The position numbers and the translations under genes were made by a program. A model generated the notes under the pieces. It did no database searches, was not told the origin of the DNA, and saw nothing but the letters and a program-made list of their open reading frames with translations. Positions 6,358 through 14,308 of a DNA stretch of 40,366 nucleotides are shown in pieces. The DNA is taken from the NCBI GenBank assembly GCA_022826125.1, contig JAJDVM010000357.1, forward strand, positions 1 through 40,366, written 5' to 3'. Positions within the stretch are counted from its first letter, which is position 1. Every line of letters starts with the position of its first letter. The DNA is from Defluviicoccus sp. GTDB lineage: Bacteria; Pseudomonadota; Alphaproteobacteria; MPNO01.

Positions 6358-8691
6358 ATGGGCGAATTCGCGATCGGGCAGCCGGTGTCCCGGCTGGAGG
6401 ACCCGCGGCTGCTGAAGGGTCTCGGCCGTTATATCGACGACCTCGACCTGCCCGGCCAGGCTCATGCCTTCATGCTGCGCTCGCCGCATGCGTACGCCAT
6501 GATCCGCTCAATCGACGTGGAAGCGGCGGCGGCGATGCCGGGCGTGCTCGGCGTCCTGACCGGCGCCGATTGCGAGGCCGACGGGCTCGGCCATCTGCCC
6601 TGCGACCAGAAGAGGTTCCGCCGCGACGGGAGCGACATGTACCGCCCGCCGCGCCCGATCCTGGCGCGCGGCCGGGTCCGGGTGGTCGGCGACTGCGTGG
6701 CGACGGTCGTCGCCGAGACCGCTTCGCTCGCGCGCGACGCCGCCGAGCGCATCGCGGTCGACTACGAGCCGCTGCCCGCCGTGGTCTCTCCGGCGGACGC
6801 GGCGGAGGAGGGGGCGCCGCAACTCTGGGACGACTGCCCGGGCAACGAGTGCTTCTTCCACGAGGACGGCGACGCGGCGGCGGTCGAGGCCGCGTTTGCT
6901 TCCGCCCACCTCGTCGTCGAGCGACGCTTCACGATCAGCCGGGTGACCGCCGCGCCGATCGGGCCGCGCGGCTGCATCGGCGAGTACGACCCCTCGGTGG
7001 AACGCTACACGCTGCGCACCGGGGTCCAGCAGGCGCACATGCTCCGCATGCATCTGGCGCGGACGATCTTCGGGATCCCGGAGACCCGCGTGCGCGTCAT
7101 CGCGCCCGATATCGGCGGCAGCTTCGGGCTCTACAGCAACGTCTATCCGGAGAACGCGCTGGTCCTCTGGGCGGCGCGGCGTTTCGGGCGGCCGGTCAAG
7201 TGGGCCGCCGACCGGAGCGAGTGCATGCTGAGCGACGATTCGGCGCGCGACTGCGTCTCCGACGCCGCGCTCGCGCTCGATCGCGACGGCCGCTTCCTCG
7301 CGCTGCGCTGCCGGACCTTCGCCAATCTCGGCGCCTACCTCTCGCTGCGCGGGCCGCTGCCGCCGGTGGTCAATCTCGGCACGCTCGCCGGCACCTACAC
7401 CACGCCGGCGATCCACGTCCGGGTGTCCGGCATGTTCACCAACACGTTCTGCACCTCGCCCTATCGCGGTGCGGGGCGTCCCGAGGCGTCCACGGTTCTG
7501 GAGCAGCTCATCGACGAGGCCGCGCGCCGCCTGCGCCTGGACCCGGCGGAAATAAGGCGCCGCAACACGATCCCCGCCGACGCCATGCCGTACCGGACGG
7601 CGCTCACCTTCACCTACGACAGCGGCGATTTCGAAAGGAATCTCGACGACGCGCTCGCGCTCGCCGGCTACGACGGTTTCGAGGCGCGGCGGGCGGAAGC
7701 CGCGGCGCGGGGCAGGCTGCGCGGGATCGGCATCTCGAACACCGTCCACCGCGCCTCCGGGCTGGAGCTCGAAGCGGCCCAGATCCGCTTCGACGCCACC
7801 GGCACCGCGACCCTGATGGTGGGCTCGGTCCATCACGGCCAGGGCCACGCGACGACCTTCACCCAGATCGCCTGCGACCGGCTCGGGCTCGATCCGGACT
7901 CGGTGCGCTACGTTTCCGGCGACACCGACATCGTGACATTCGGGCGCGGCTCCTTCGCGTCGCGCTCCGCTGCGCTCGCCGGCTCGGCGGTGGCGCTCGC
8001 GGCCGACAAGATCGTGGAGAAGGGCAGGGTTATCGCCGCCGCCCTGCTGGAGGCGGCGGACGAGGACGTGGAATTCACGGAGGGAACGTTCACGGTCAGC
8101 GGCACCGACCGCTCGGTCGAAATCGCCGACGTCGCCCGCGCGGCCTATGCGCCGCACGACCTCCCGCTCGACATCGAGCCCGGGCTGGACGAAATGGCGA
8201 TGTTCCGCCCCGGCGCGCTCACCTTCCCGAACGGCTGTCACATCGCGGAGATCGAGATCGATCCGGAGACCGGGTCCGTCGAGATCCTGCGCTACACCGT
8301 GGTCGACGATTTCGGGACGATCCTCAACCCGCTGCTGCTCGAAGGGCAGATCCACGGCGGGCTCGCCCAGGGGATCGGTCAGGCGCTGATGGAGGACGTG
8401 GCGTTCGATCCGGCGACCGGCCAGCTCCTCGCCGGGTCGTTCATGGATTACTGCATGCCGCGCGCCGACGACCTGCCGTCCTACGTCGCGGCGTTCAACG
8501 AAGTGCCGACCGCGGTCAACCCGGTCGGCGTCAAGGGCGCCGGAGAGGCGGGCGCGGTGGGCGCACTGCCCGCCATGATGAACGCCGTGGTCGACGCGCT
8601 GGCGCCGCTCGGCGTCGAGCATGTCCAGATGCCCGCGACGCCGGAGCGGATATGGCGGGCGATTGGGGAGGCGGGAGCGGAGAGAGGCTGA
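6358..8691 (+). CDS. Molybdopterin-binding large subunit, CoxL/xanthine dehydrogenase family
   Basis: This 777-residue product has the aldehyde oxidase/xanthine dehydrogenase a/b hammerhead domain at about residues 15-125 and the Mo-cofactor-binding domains after it. The active-site loop is PYRGAGRPEA starting at Pro368. That is the form II pattern, not the AYxCSFR loop of true CO dehydrogenase. The catalytic glutamate is in GVKGAGEAG (Glu730). The family hydroxylates aldehydes, purines or other heterocycles in a complex with an FAD (CoxM) and a 2Fe-2S (CoxS) subunit. Neither partner gene is next to it, since the flanking genes are msrA and a protease. A purine-rich GGGGAGAGGG stretch lies before the ATG. 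Confidence 0.92.
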   Translation: MGEFAIGQPVSRLEDPRLLKGLGRYIDDLDLPGQAHAFMLRSPHAYAMIRSIDVEAAAAMPGVLGVLTGADCEADGLGHLPCDQKRFRRDGSDMYRPPRPILARGRVRVVGDCVATVVAETASLARDAAERIAVDYEPLPAVVSPADAAEEGAPQLWDDCPGNECFFHEDGDAAAVEAAFASAHLVVERRFTISRVTAAPIGPRGCIGEYDPSVERYTLRTGVQQAHMLRMHLARTIFGIPETRVRVIAPDIGGSFGLYSNVYPENALVLWAARRFGRPVKWAADRSECMLSDDSARDCVSDAALALDRDGRFLALRCRTFANLGAYLSLRGPLPPVVNLGTLAGTYTTPAIHVRVSGMFTNTFCTSPYRGAGRPEASTVLEQLIDEAARRLRLDPAEIRRRNTIPADAMPYRTALTFTYDSGDFERNLDDALALAGYDGFEARRAEAAARGRLRGIGISNTVHRASGLELEAAQIRFDATGTATLMVGSVHHGQGHATTFTQIACDRLGLDPDSVRYVSGDTDIVTFGRGSFASRSAALAGSAVALAADKIVEKGRVIAAALLEAADEDVEFTEGTFTVSGTDRSVEIADVARAAYAPHDLPLDIEPGLDEMAMFRPGALTFPNGCHIAEIEIDPETGSVEILRYTVVDDFGTILNPLLLEGQIHGGLAQGIGQALMEDVAFDPATGQLLAGSFMDYCMPRADDLPSYVAAFNEVPTAVNPVGVKGAGEAGAVGALPAMMNAVVDALAPLGVEHVQMPATPERIWRAIGEAGAERG

Positions 8692-8715
8692 GCCGGCGCG
8701 AGCCCGTCCCCCCGT

Positions 8716-11169
8716 TCAGAACGTGTGGCGCCAGCCGGCGAGGACGCTGAGATCGGGGTCGGCCGAGGCGTCGTGACCCGGTTGCCGGCTCCAGCCCGCG
8801 CCGAGGCGTATTTCGCTGCCCTCGGCGAGCGGGCGGCGCCATTGGACGGCGATGTCGATCTGTCGGCCGGTGGGCTCCAGATCCGCCGTCAACGACCGAC
8901 GCATCACCCGTCCGCCCTTGGTCCGGCCGATGGGAATGGAGAGCTTGGCCCGGCCCGCTTCGACGCGGAGGGGTTGCCCGACGGAGACGGTCAGCGCGTC
9001 CCCATCTGCCAGCTTCCTTCCCGCCTGGAGCGCGACCGCGCTGGTGGCGAGCGGCGAAACCCGGGCGAGCATCCCGCCCCGCGCCGCCGCGTCGACCGTA
9101 CCGATTTCCACGCTGGCGCCGAGTCGCCACGTACCGAAGCGCGCATTGCCCTCTATTCCGGCAAAGGCCGACGAGCCGGAAAAGCGGCCAAAGGCGCCGC
9201 TTGCCGTGCTGCCGAGCACGGTTTCGCGCTCGGCCACCATGCCGCCCGTGAGAGCGAGCGGCGACCCGTCAGGCTGCCACGACAGGGTAGCGCCCGATAC
9301 CGGGGTCTGGCGCTGCAATCCTTCGGTCGAGAAGGCGGCGACGCTGAGCCCGTCCAGCGTTGTTGCGCCCAGCGTCAGGGCCTGCCCCGCGAGCGAGAGA
9401 TGCCCGCCGCCGGCGCCGAAGGGCGCCGTGCCCAGCATGCCCAGGCGCAACGGCGCGGGGCCGACGGCTTCTCCTTGGCCGGTCAACGGGACAGGGTCCG
9501 GCTGCAACGTCCCGGATGTTCGGCCCCTCCGCGGCGGCGCCATGAAGGACTGGAGCCGTGCGGCCACGGAGGGGCGGGAAGCTTCGCCGGCAAGATCGCC
9601 GAGGGAGAACCAGAACGGCGCCCCCAGTGCGTCGAATACCGCGATTTCTTGGCCGGCAAGCGCCCGTGCGAGCCCGTTCCCCAATGAAGTGCCCGATGTA
9701 AAACGGGTCCTTGCCACATTGCTGCCGGGGCCATCGACGCGATCGCTCAGCGCGACGCCGGTTATGCCGACCGGCGCGGTGGCGGCGCCCAGATCCATCA
9801 GTCCCTGGCCGTATATGGTGCTGTCGGCGTAGATGCCTCGCTTGTTGGCGGTCGCCAGCAGCCGGGCGACTAGTTCCGTGTTGGGCATCTGGTCGCGGAA
9901 ATAGTGCTTCATCGCCACCAATCCGCCGGTCACCATCGGCGCGGCAACCGAGGTGCCGCTGGCGTCGTAGGCACCCTGCACGCCGGGGCTTCCGTCGTCG
10001 GGATGGGGCCCGAAATAGGCCGCGCGGACACGCACGCCCGGAGCCGCGAGGCACCAGTCGGCGGCGATGCCGCAACGGTTGGAAAACGATGCGATCCTGT
10101 CGTCCGTACCCAGCGCGACGACGGCGATCATGTGTCCGCGCAATTCGGCGATGCGCGCCGGCAGGCCCGGCATAATCTCAACCGACTTCGCGTTGACGCT
10201 CCCGTTTACGCAGAGATCCGGATTGCCGGTGAAATCCGCCGGATCGCATGGTTCGCTGTGGGCGTTGCCGGCGGCCCAGACGAATACCGTCTTTTCGCCG
10301 ATGCCCGTTTGCGCCAGCGCGGCGATGGTAGCGTCCAAACCGCTGCGCAACTCCTGCCCGCTGTATTGCTCGACGATCCCCTTGTAGCCGACGCTCATAT
10401 TGACGAAATCGAGACTCCGCCCGCCGCTCGACCAGTCGAGGACATGGGTGAACCTGGCCGCCCACCGGTCGTCGGCGTCGTTCCCGCCGGTCAGCGATAT
10501 CGGGACATAGTCCCCGCGGCTCGAAGAGGTCGGCACGGCGAACATCGCGACGTCGGCACCCCGCGCGACCCCGTGCGCGGCCGTCACCGAGGCGGTGAAC
10601 GCGGCGGATGGACGTCCCGCGATCACGCTCGCGACCGCGGTGCCGTGCGACCGCTCGTCGCCTGTCTCGTCGGTTGCCCCGGAGAAGAAATGCTCGGTCA
10701 CCGTTTTGCCGGCGAACACCGGGTGGCCGATATCGATGCCGGAGTCGATCAGCCCGACCGTCTGACCGCTGCCCGGTTCGGTACCGGCACCGTGCTCCAA
10801 CTCCAGCTGCGCGTATGCCCGATCCGCGCGGATCGCGGTCAACCCCCACTGGTTCGTGAAATCTTCCCGGCCGCCAAGGCGATCCTCGATCGTTTGACGT
10901 TCCCGCCGATAGGTCTGCACCGAGACGCATCCGAAATCCTCGGTTTCGATGCAAGTTTGCTGCTGCTGCGGTTGTCGCGGGGGCCGAGGTGGCGATGGGG
11001 ACGAGGGTTGGAGTCGTGGCGGCGGTTGCGCTGCCTGCGGCGAAGGAGAGGAAGGGCCACCGCCTCCGCCGCATGCCGAAGCGAGCAAAACGACGGCCAA
11101 GATCGGGACGACCGCACCGATCGATTGCATCGCCAGGGGTCTGCGACCTTGCATGCGGATATTTTTCAC
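8716..11169 (-). CDS. S8 family subtilase, putative lipoprotein with beta-barrel-like C-terminus
   Basis: The 817-residue protein starts at GTG 11169 with AAGGA about 10 bases upstream. A hydrophobic leader ends in LLASAC (Cys33), a likely lipobox, followed by a Pro/Ser/Gln-rich linker (about 40-72). The subtilisin triad is Asp142 (LIDSGID), His175 (RSHGTAVA) and Ser407 (DASGTSVAAP), with oxyanion Asn302 (WAAGNAHS). The last roughly 270 residues are Gly/Ser-rich with alternating hydrophobic positions and end in Phe (GWRHTF), as in autotransporter barrels. This layout is that of NalP/SphB1-like lipid-anchored autotransporter proteases that process surface proteins. The barrel assignment is by pattern only. 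Confidence 0.88.
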   Translation of the reverse strand: MKNIRMQGRRPLAMQSIGAVVPILAVVLLASACGGGGGPSSPSPQAAQPPPRLQPSSPSPPRPPRQPQQQQTCIETEDFGCVSVQTYRRERQTIEDRLGGREDFTNQWGLTAIRADRAYAQLELEHGAGTEPGSGQTVGLIDSGIDIGHPVFAGKTVTEHFFSGATDETGDERSHGTAVASVIAGRPSAAFTASVTAAHGVARGADVAMFAVPTSSSRGDYVPISLTGGNDADDRWAARFTHVLDWSSGGRSLDFVNMSVGYKGIVEQYSGQELRSGLDATIAALAQTGIGEKTVFVWAAGNAHSEPCDPADFTGNPDLCVNGSVNAKSVEIMPGLPARIAELRGHMIAVVALGTDDRIASFSNRCGIAADWCLAAPGVRVRAAYFGPHPDDGSPGVQGAYDASGTSVAAPMVTGGLVAMKHYFRDQMPNTELVARLLATANKRGIYADSTIYGQGLMDLGAATAPVGITGVALSDRVDGPGSNVARTRFTSGTSLGNGLARALAGQEIAVFDALGAPFWFSLGDLAGEASRPSVAARLQSFMAPPRRGRTSGTLQPDPVPLTGQGEAVGPAPLRLGMLGTAPFGAGGGHLSLAGQALTLGATTLDGLSVAAFSTEGLQRQTPVSGATLSWQPDGSPLALTGGMVAERETVLGSTASGAFGRFSGSSAFAGIEGNARFGTWRLGASVEIGTVDAAARGGMLARVSPLATSAVALQAGRKLADGDALTVSVGQPLRVEAGRAKLSIPIGRTKGGRVMRRSLTADLEPTGRQIDIAVQWRRPLAEGSEIRLGAGWSRQPGHDASADPDLSVLAGWRHTF

Positions 11170-11173
11170 GCGG

Positions 11174-11197
11174 CCGAATTCCTTTAGAATAATTCGG
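11174..11197. promoter_or_regulatory. 7-bp inverted repeat between divergent protease and dioxygenase genes
   Basis: CCGAATT (11174-11180) and AATTCGG (11191-11197) flank a 10-base centre. The region between the two genes is only 68 bp, so this could be a shared operator. The centre holds TAGAAT (11185-11190), a possible rightward -10 box, and most of the protease Shine-Dalgarno, so a regulator bound here would affect both genes. Confidence 0.35.
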
Positions 11198-11237
11198 GCG
11201 AGCGGCCGGGAGCGCCGTCAGGATAGCGGAGGAATGT

Positions 11238-12071
11238 ATGCCCAAGGTTCTGACCGAAGACCAGATCGAGTTCTTCAAGCGCGAGGGATACCTGTTCCCG
11301 GTCGACGGAATCGACAAGGAAAAATGCGACGATCTCCTCGGCGCGATGAACAAGTTCGAGGACGACCAGGGCATCAACCCGGGCGTCTTCAAGCTCAAGG
11401 GCCATCTCTGCCTGCCCGAGACCTGGGACCTGATCCGCGAGCCACGTATCCTCGACGCGGCCGAGGACATCATCGGGCCCAACATTCTCGCCTTCGGCTC
11501 GCGCTTCTGGGTCAAGCCGGCGGGCGACGGATCGTTCGTCTCCTGGCACCAGGATTCGGCCTATTTCGGCTGCGACCCGCATGACATGGTGACCTGCTGG
11601 CTGGCGCTCACCCCGGCCAACAAGGAGAACGGCTGCCTGCGGGCGATGCCGCGTTCTCACGAGGTCGGCTACGACCACAAGGAGAGCCACGAGAACGCCC
11701 CCGGCGAGGCGCCGGGCGAGAAGAAGAACATGCTGGGCCGTGGCCAGACCATCCAGGGCCTCGACGAGTCGAAGGCGGTCTATATGGAGCTGGAGCAGGG
11801 CCAGTTCTCGATGCACAAGGAGCGCACCGCGCATGCCTCCTACCCCAACAACTCGACCGAGACCCGGGTGGGCTATTCGTTCTTCCTGATCCCGCCGCAC
11901 GTCAAGTCGACGCTGGAGCGGCGGCCGGCGACGCTGGTGCGCGGGGTCGACGAGTACAACCATTGGGATACCGACCCGGTGCCGACCGAGGACCGCCTGC
12001 CCGACCTGATCAAGATGATGCTGGCGCACAACGCGCAATACACCGACCCGCAATTCAAGCAGCGGGCCTGA
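11238..12071 (+). CDS. Phytanoyl-CoA dioxygenase family (PhyH) Fe(II)/2-oxoglutarate oxygenase
   Basis: The 277-residue cupin-fold oxygenase has the iron ligands His104 and Asp106 in WHQDSAYFG and His199 in TAHASYPN. Arg210 (TETRVGYSF) is placed to bind 2-oxoglutarate. PhyH-family enzymes hydroxylate or halogenate small molecules such as acyl-CoAs, ectoine, phosphonates or mitomycin-type metabolites. A lid of about 25 charged residues (HDHKESHENAPGE-like, around 141-165) is present. The exact substrate is unknown. A TTG-started 43-residue membrane protein follows 24 bases after the stop and is probably co-transcribed. AGCGGAGGA before the ATG (about 11225-11233) supplies the ribosome-binding site. 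Confidence 0.9.
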   Translation: MPKVLTEDQIEFFKREGYLFPVDGIDKEKCDDLLGAMNKFEDDQGINPGVFKLKGHLCLPETWDLIREPRILDAAEDIIGPNILAFGSRFWVKPAGDGSFVSWHQDSAYFGCDPHDMVTCWLALTPANKENGCLRAMPRSHEVGYDHKESHENAPGEAPGEKKNMLGRGQTIQGLDESKAVYMELEQGQFSMHKERTAHASYPNNSTETRVGYSFFLIPPHVKSTLERRPATLVRGVDEYNHWDTDPVPTEDRLPDLIKMMLAHNAQYTDPQFKQRA

Positions 12072-12094
12072 CCGGAGCGGCCGGCGGAGGGGAC

Positions 12095-12226
12095 TTGGGC
12101 AAGAGCGAATATCTGCTGATCGGCGGGCTGCTCTTTCTCGGCGCGGCGTCGCTGCCGCTGGTCAAGGACGTCTATCTCGTCCAGGACATCGTGCTCGCGA
12201 TCTGCAGCGGGCTCGGGTTCCAGTAG
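12095..12226 (+). CDS. Small hydrophobic membrane protein (43 aa), unrecognised
   Basis: TTG at 12095 is preceded by GGAGGGGAC, a strong Shine-Dalgarno with about 5-base spacing. It opens a 43-codon frame ending at TAG 12226. The product begins MGKSEYLLIGGLLFLGAASL and has two apolar stretches, residues 6-21 and 27-42, either side of a short VKD turn. It could be one or two membrane helices. Codon use is GC-rich at third positions like neighbouring genes. It follows the PhyH-like gene directly. No family is recognised and no function is proposed. The main doubts are its small size and the TTG start. Confidence 0.5.
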   Translation: MGKSEYLLIGGLLFLGAASLPLVKDVYLVQDIVLAICSGLGFQ

Positions 12227-12244
12227 GCCGGCCCGCCCCGCTCT

Positions 12245-14308
12245 TCAGCGTCCTTCCCGCCGCCAGGCGAGCATCAGCGCGCCGATGCCGAGCAACAGCA
12301 GCGCAAGCGGGGGCAGCAGCGGTATTTCCGCGATGCTCGTCACCCGGTAGTCGCGGTTCGCCACCAGCCCCATCCAGCCCGGCCCCGAGGCGACGCGGTC
12401 CGGCCGCACCCGCCTGAAGGAGGGCAGGCCGTCCGAAAGCCATTCGATCCCGCCCCCGGTCCGCGCGGCCACGCCCGAGAGCTTGTCGGCGGTGGTCCGC
12501 AGGTCGGCGAATTCCACCGGATTCAGGCTCCTGACCGCGGTCAGGGCCGTCCGCTCGCCGTCGCTCGCCCGATAGAGCCCCGCTTCCTCCGGAACCACGG
12601 TGGCCCGCGCCCGGCCGCCGCCTTCCTCCTTGAGGGAGACCGAGATCGTCTTGCCGGAGGGCGCGGTAAGCCGGACCTCGGGGTGGCGGCGTTCGAGGCT
12701 GCGCCGCACGATCGTGAGGCCGCGCCCGTCTGCGGCGATTCGCAGATCGTTTTCCTCCAGGTCCGGCTCTTTCATCAGCCAGTGCGAGAGCCTGCGCAGG
12801 ATCTCGGAGTGGGGGCCTCCGGTCTCGAAGCCGCGCGCCCACAGCCAGATATGGTCACTCAGGAACTGTGCCACGCGCCCCTCGCCGATCCGGTCGACGA
12901 TGAGCAGCGGCCTTTCCTCGGCGCCGTGCATCAGGACGGTCCCGCGCGGGGCGCCGACCTCGATCTGGCGGAACCAGCGGCCCCAGCGCGACCGTTCGCC
13001 CGCCTCGCCGAACAGATCGGCGGTCACCGGGTGGCGACCGCCGATGTCGGTGACAACGGGCTTGAACCCCCGCTTCATCACCCGTCCGGTCGGCGCGCCG
13101 GGAAGGATCTCCCCGAGCGGCGTCTGGTAGAGGCTCAGCGCGGACGCAAAGCCCGGACCCGCCACTTCCAGCACCGCGCCGCCCTTCTCCACGAAGCGCG
13201 CGATGTTGTCCAGGTAGATCGCCGGCAGCACGCCGCGGCGGCGATAGCGGTCGAAGATGATCAGGTCGAAATCCTCGAGCTTGACCTCGAACAGCTCGCG
13301 GATGGGGAAGGCGATCAGCGACAGCTCGCGGACTGGTGTCGCGTCCAGCTTCTCCGGCGGCCGCAGGATGGTGAAATGCACCAGATCGACCGAGGGGTCG
13401 GCCTTGAGGAAGTTGCGCCAGACCCGGCCTCCCGGATGCGGCTCGCCCGAGACCAGCAGGACGCGGAGCCGTTCGCGCACGCCCGAAATCTCGACCACGT
13501 TCCGGTTGTTGACGGTCGTCAGCTCGCCCGGCCTGCTCTCGACTTCGAGCTCGAAGATGTTGAACCCGGCGTGATCGATCTCGACCTCGATCTTCCGCGC
13601 GGCGCCGATCGTGACGTCGAGCCGGCGGACCGGCTTGCCGTCGCGGGCTATGGAAAGCCGTGCCCGGCTGCCGGCGGCGGCGGGGTCCTCGATCCGGACC
13701 TCGATCTGCGCCTTGGTGCCGACCAGCCCGAAGCTCGGCGCCTTCTCGACGAAGAGGATGCGATCGTGTTCGCCGCGCCTGCCGTTGAGGAGAACGTGCA
13801 GCGGCCCCGCGAACGGCAGGGCCGCGTCGGCCGGCGGTATGTCGTGAACCTGGCCGTCGGTGATCAGGACCGTGCCCGCGATCCGCCGGCGGGACGTGCC
13901 CGACAGGCTGCGGCCGAGCGTCTCGAACAATCGGGTCCCTTCGCGGCCCCCGGCGATTCCACTCTTTTCCGCACCCGAACGAACGATTCTGACATCCATA
14001 TCATCGAATTTAGACAACTCCTTACGAACGTTTTCTAATGTATCTTCCAAACGTGCGCGGCGTTCGTCGATCCGCTGGCTTTCCGATTCGTCGACGACGA
14101 CCGTGACCAGATCCGGGATGGGTTCCCGCTCTTCGTCGACCAGGGACGGATTCGCGAGGGCAAGCCAGAGCGCGGCGACGGCGAGGGTCCGCCAGCCGAG
14201 CCCGCGCGCGCGCACCGCCGCGCCCGCGGCCAGCACCGCGAGTCCCAGCGCGCCGACCGCGGCGAGCACGATCCAGTCGAACATCGGGGCGAACGCGACC
14301 GACGTCAC
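12245..14308 (-). CDS. Membrane protein with glutamine-amidotransferase-like domain, last gene of MoxR operon
   Basis: The product is about 687 residues from GTG 14308, whose GTGA overlaps the upstream stop; ATG at 14284 (MFDWIVLAAVG) is the alternative. There are two N-terminal membrane helices. A region containing DLVTVVVDESESQRIDE resembles the start of a von Willebrand A domain. A Rossmann-like glutamine-amidotransferase fold lies in the middle (RVLLVSGEPHPGG, then DLIIFDRYRRRG and GGAVLEVAGPG), and a last membrane helix sits before the Arg-rich C-terminus. This architecture regularly ends MoxR-DUF58-BatA clusters in alphaproteobacteria. Its role is probably to assemble or present a membrane-bound vWA chaperone-like complex. 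No catalytic Cys is evident, so amidotransferase activity is doubtful. Confidence 0.8.
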   Translation of the reverse strand: MTSVAFAPMFDWIVLAAVGALGLAVLAAGAAVRARGLGWRTLAVAALWLALANPSLVDEEREPIPDLVTVVVDESESQRIDERRARLEDTLENVRKELSKFDDMDVRIVRSGAEKSGIAGGREGTRLFETLGRSLSGTSRRRIAGTVLITDGQVHDIPPADAALPFAGPLHVLLNGRRGEHDRILFVEKAPSFGLVGTKAQIEVRIEDPAAAGSRARLSIARDGKPVRRLDVTIGAARKIEVEIDHAGFNIFELEVESRPGELTTVNNRNVVEISGVRERLRVLLVSGEPHPGGRVWRNFLKADPSVDLVHFTILRPPEKLDATPVRELSLIAFPIRELFEVKLEDFDLIIFDRYRRRGVLPAIYLDNIARFVEKGGAVLEVAGPGFASALSLYQTPLGEILPGAPTGRVMKRGFKPVVTDIGGRHPVTADLFGEAGERSRWGRWFRQIEVGAPRGTVLMHGAEERPLLIVDRIGEGRVAQFLSDHIWLWARGFETGGPHSEILRRLSHWLMKEPDLEENDLRIAADGRGLTIVRRSLERRHPEVRLTAPSGKTISVSLKEEGGGRARATVVPEEAGLYRASDGERTALTAVRSLNPVEFADLRTTADKLSGVAARTGGGIEWLSDGLPSFRRVRPDRVASGPGWMGLVANRDYRVTSIAEIPLLPPLALLLLGIGALMLAWRREGR

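Noticed and set aside
6508-8622. Leftward 704-codon frame opposite the CoxL-like gene
   Set aside because: It is antisense to a well-supported gene, with no motif and composition typical of shadow frames.
6066-8750. Long rightward open frame of 894 codons over the CoxL-like gene
   Set aside because: It is an alternative frame of a GC-rich gene, with Arg/Gly-rich product and no recognisable domain.
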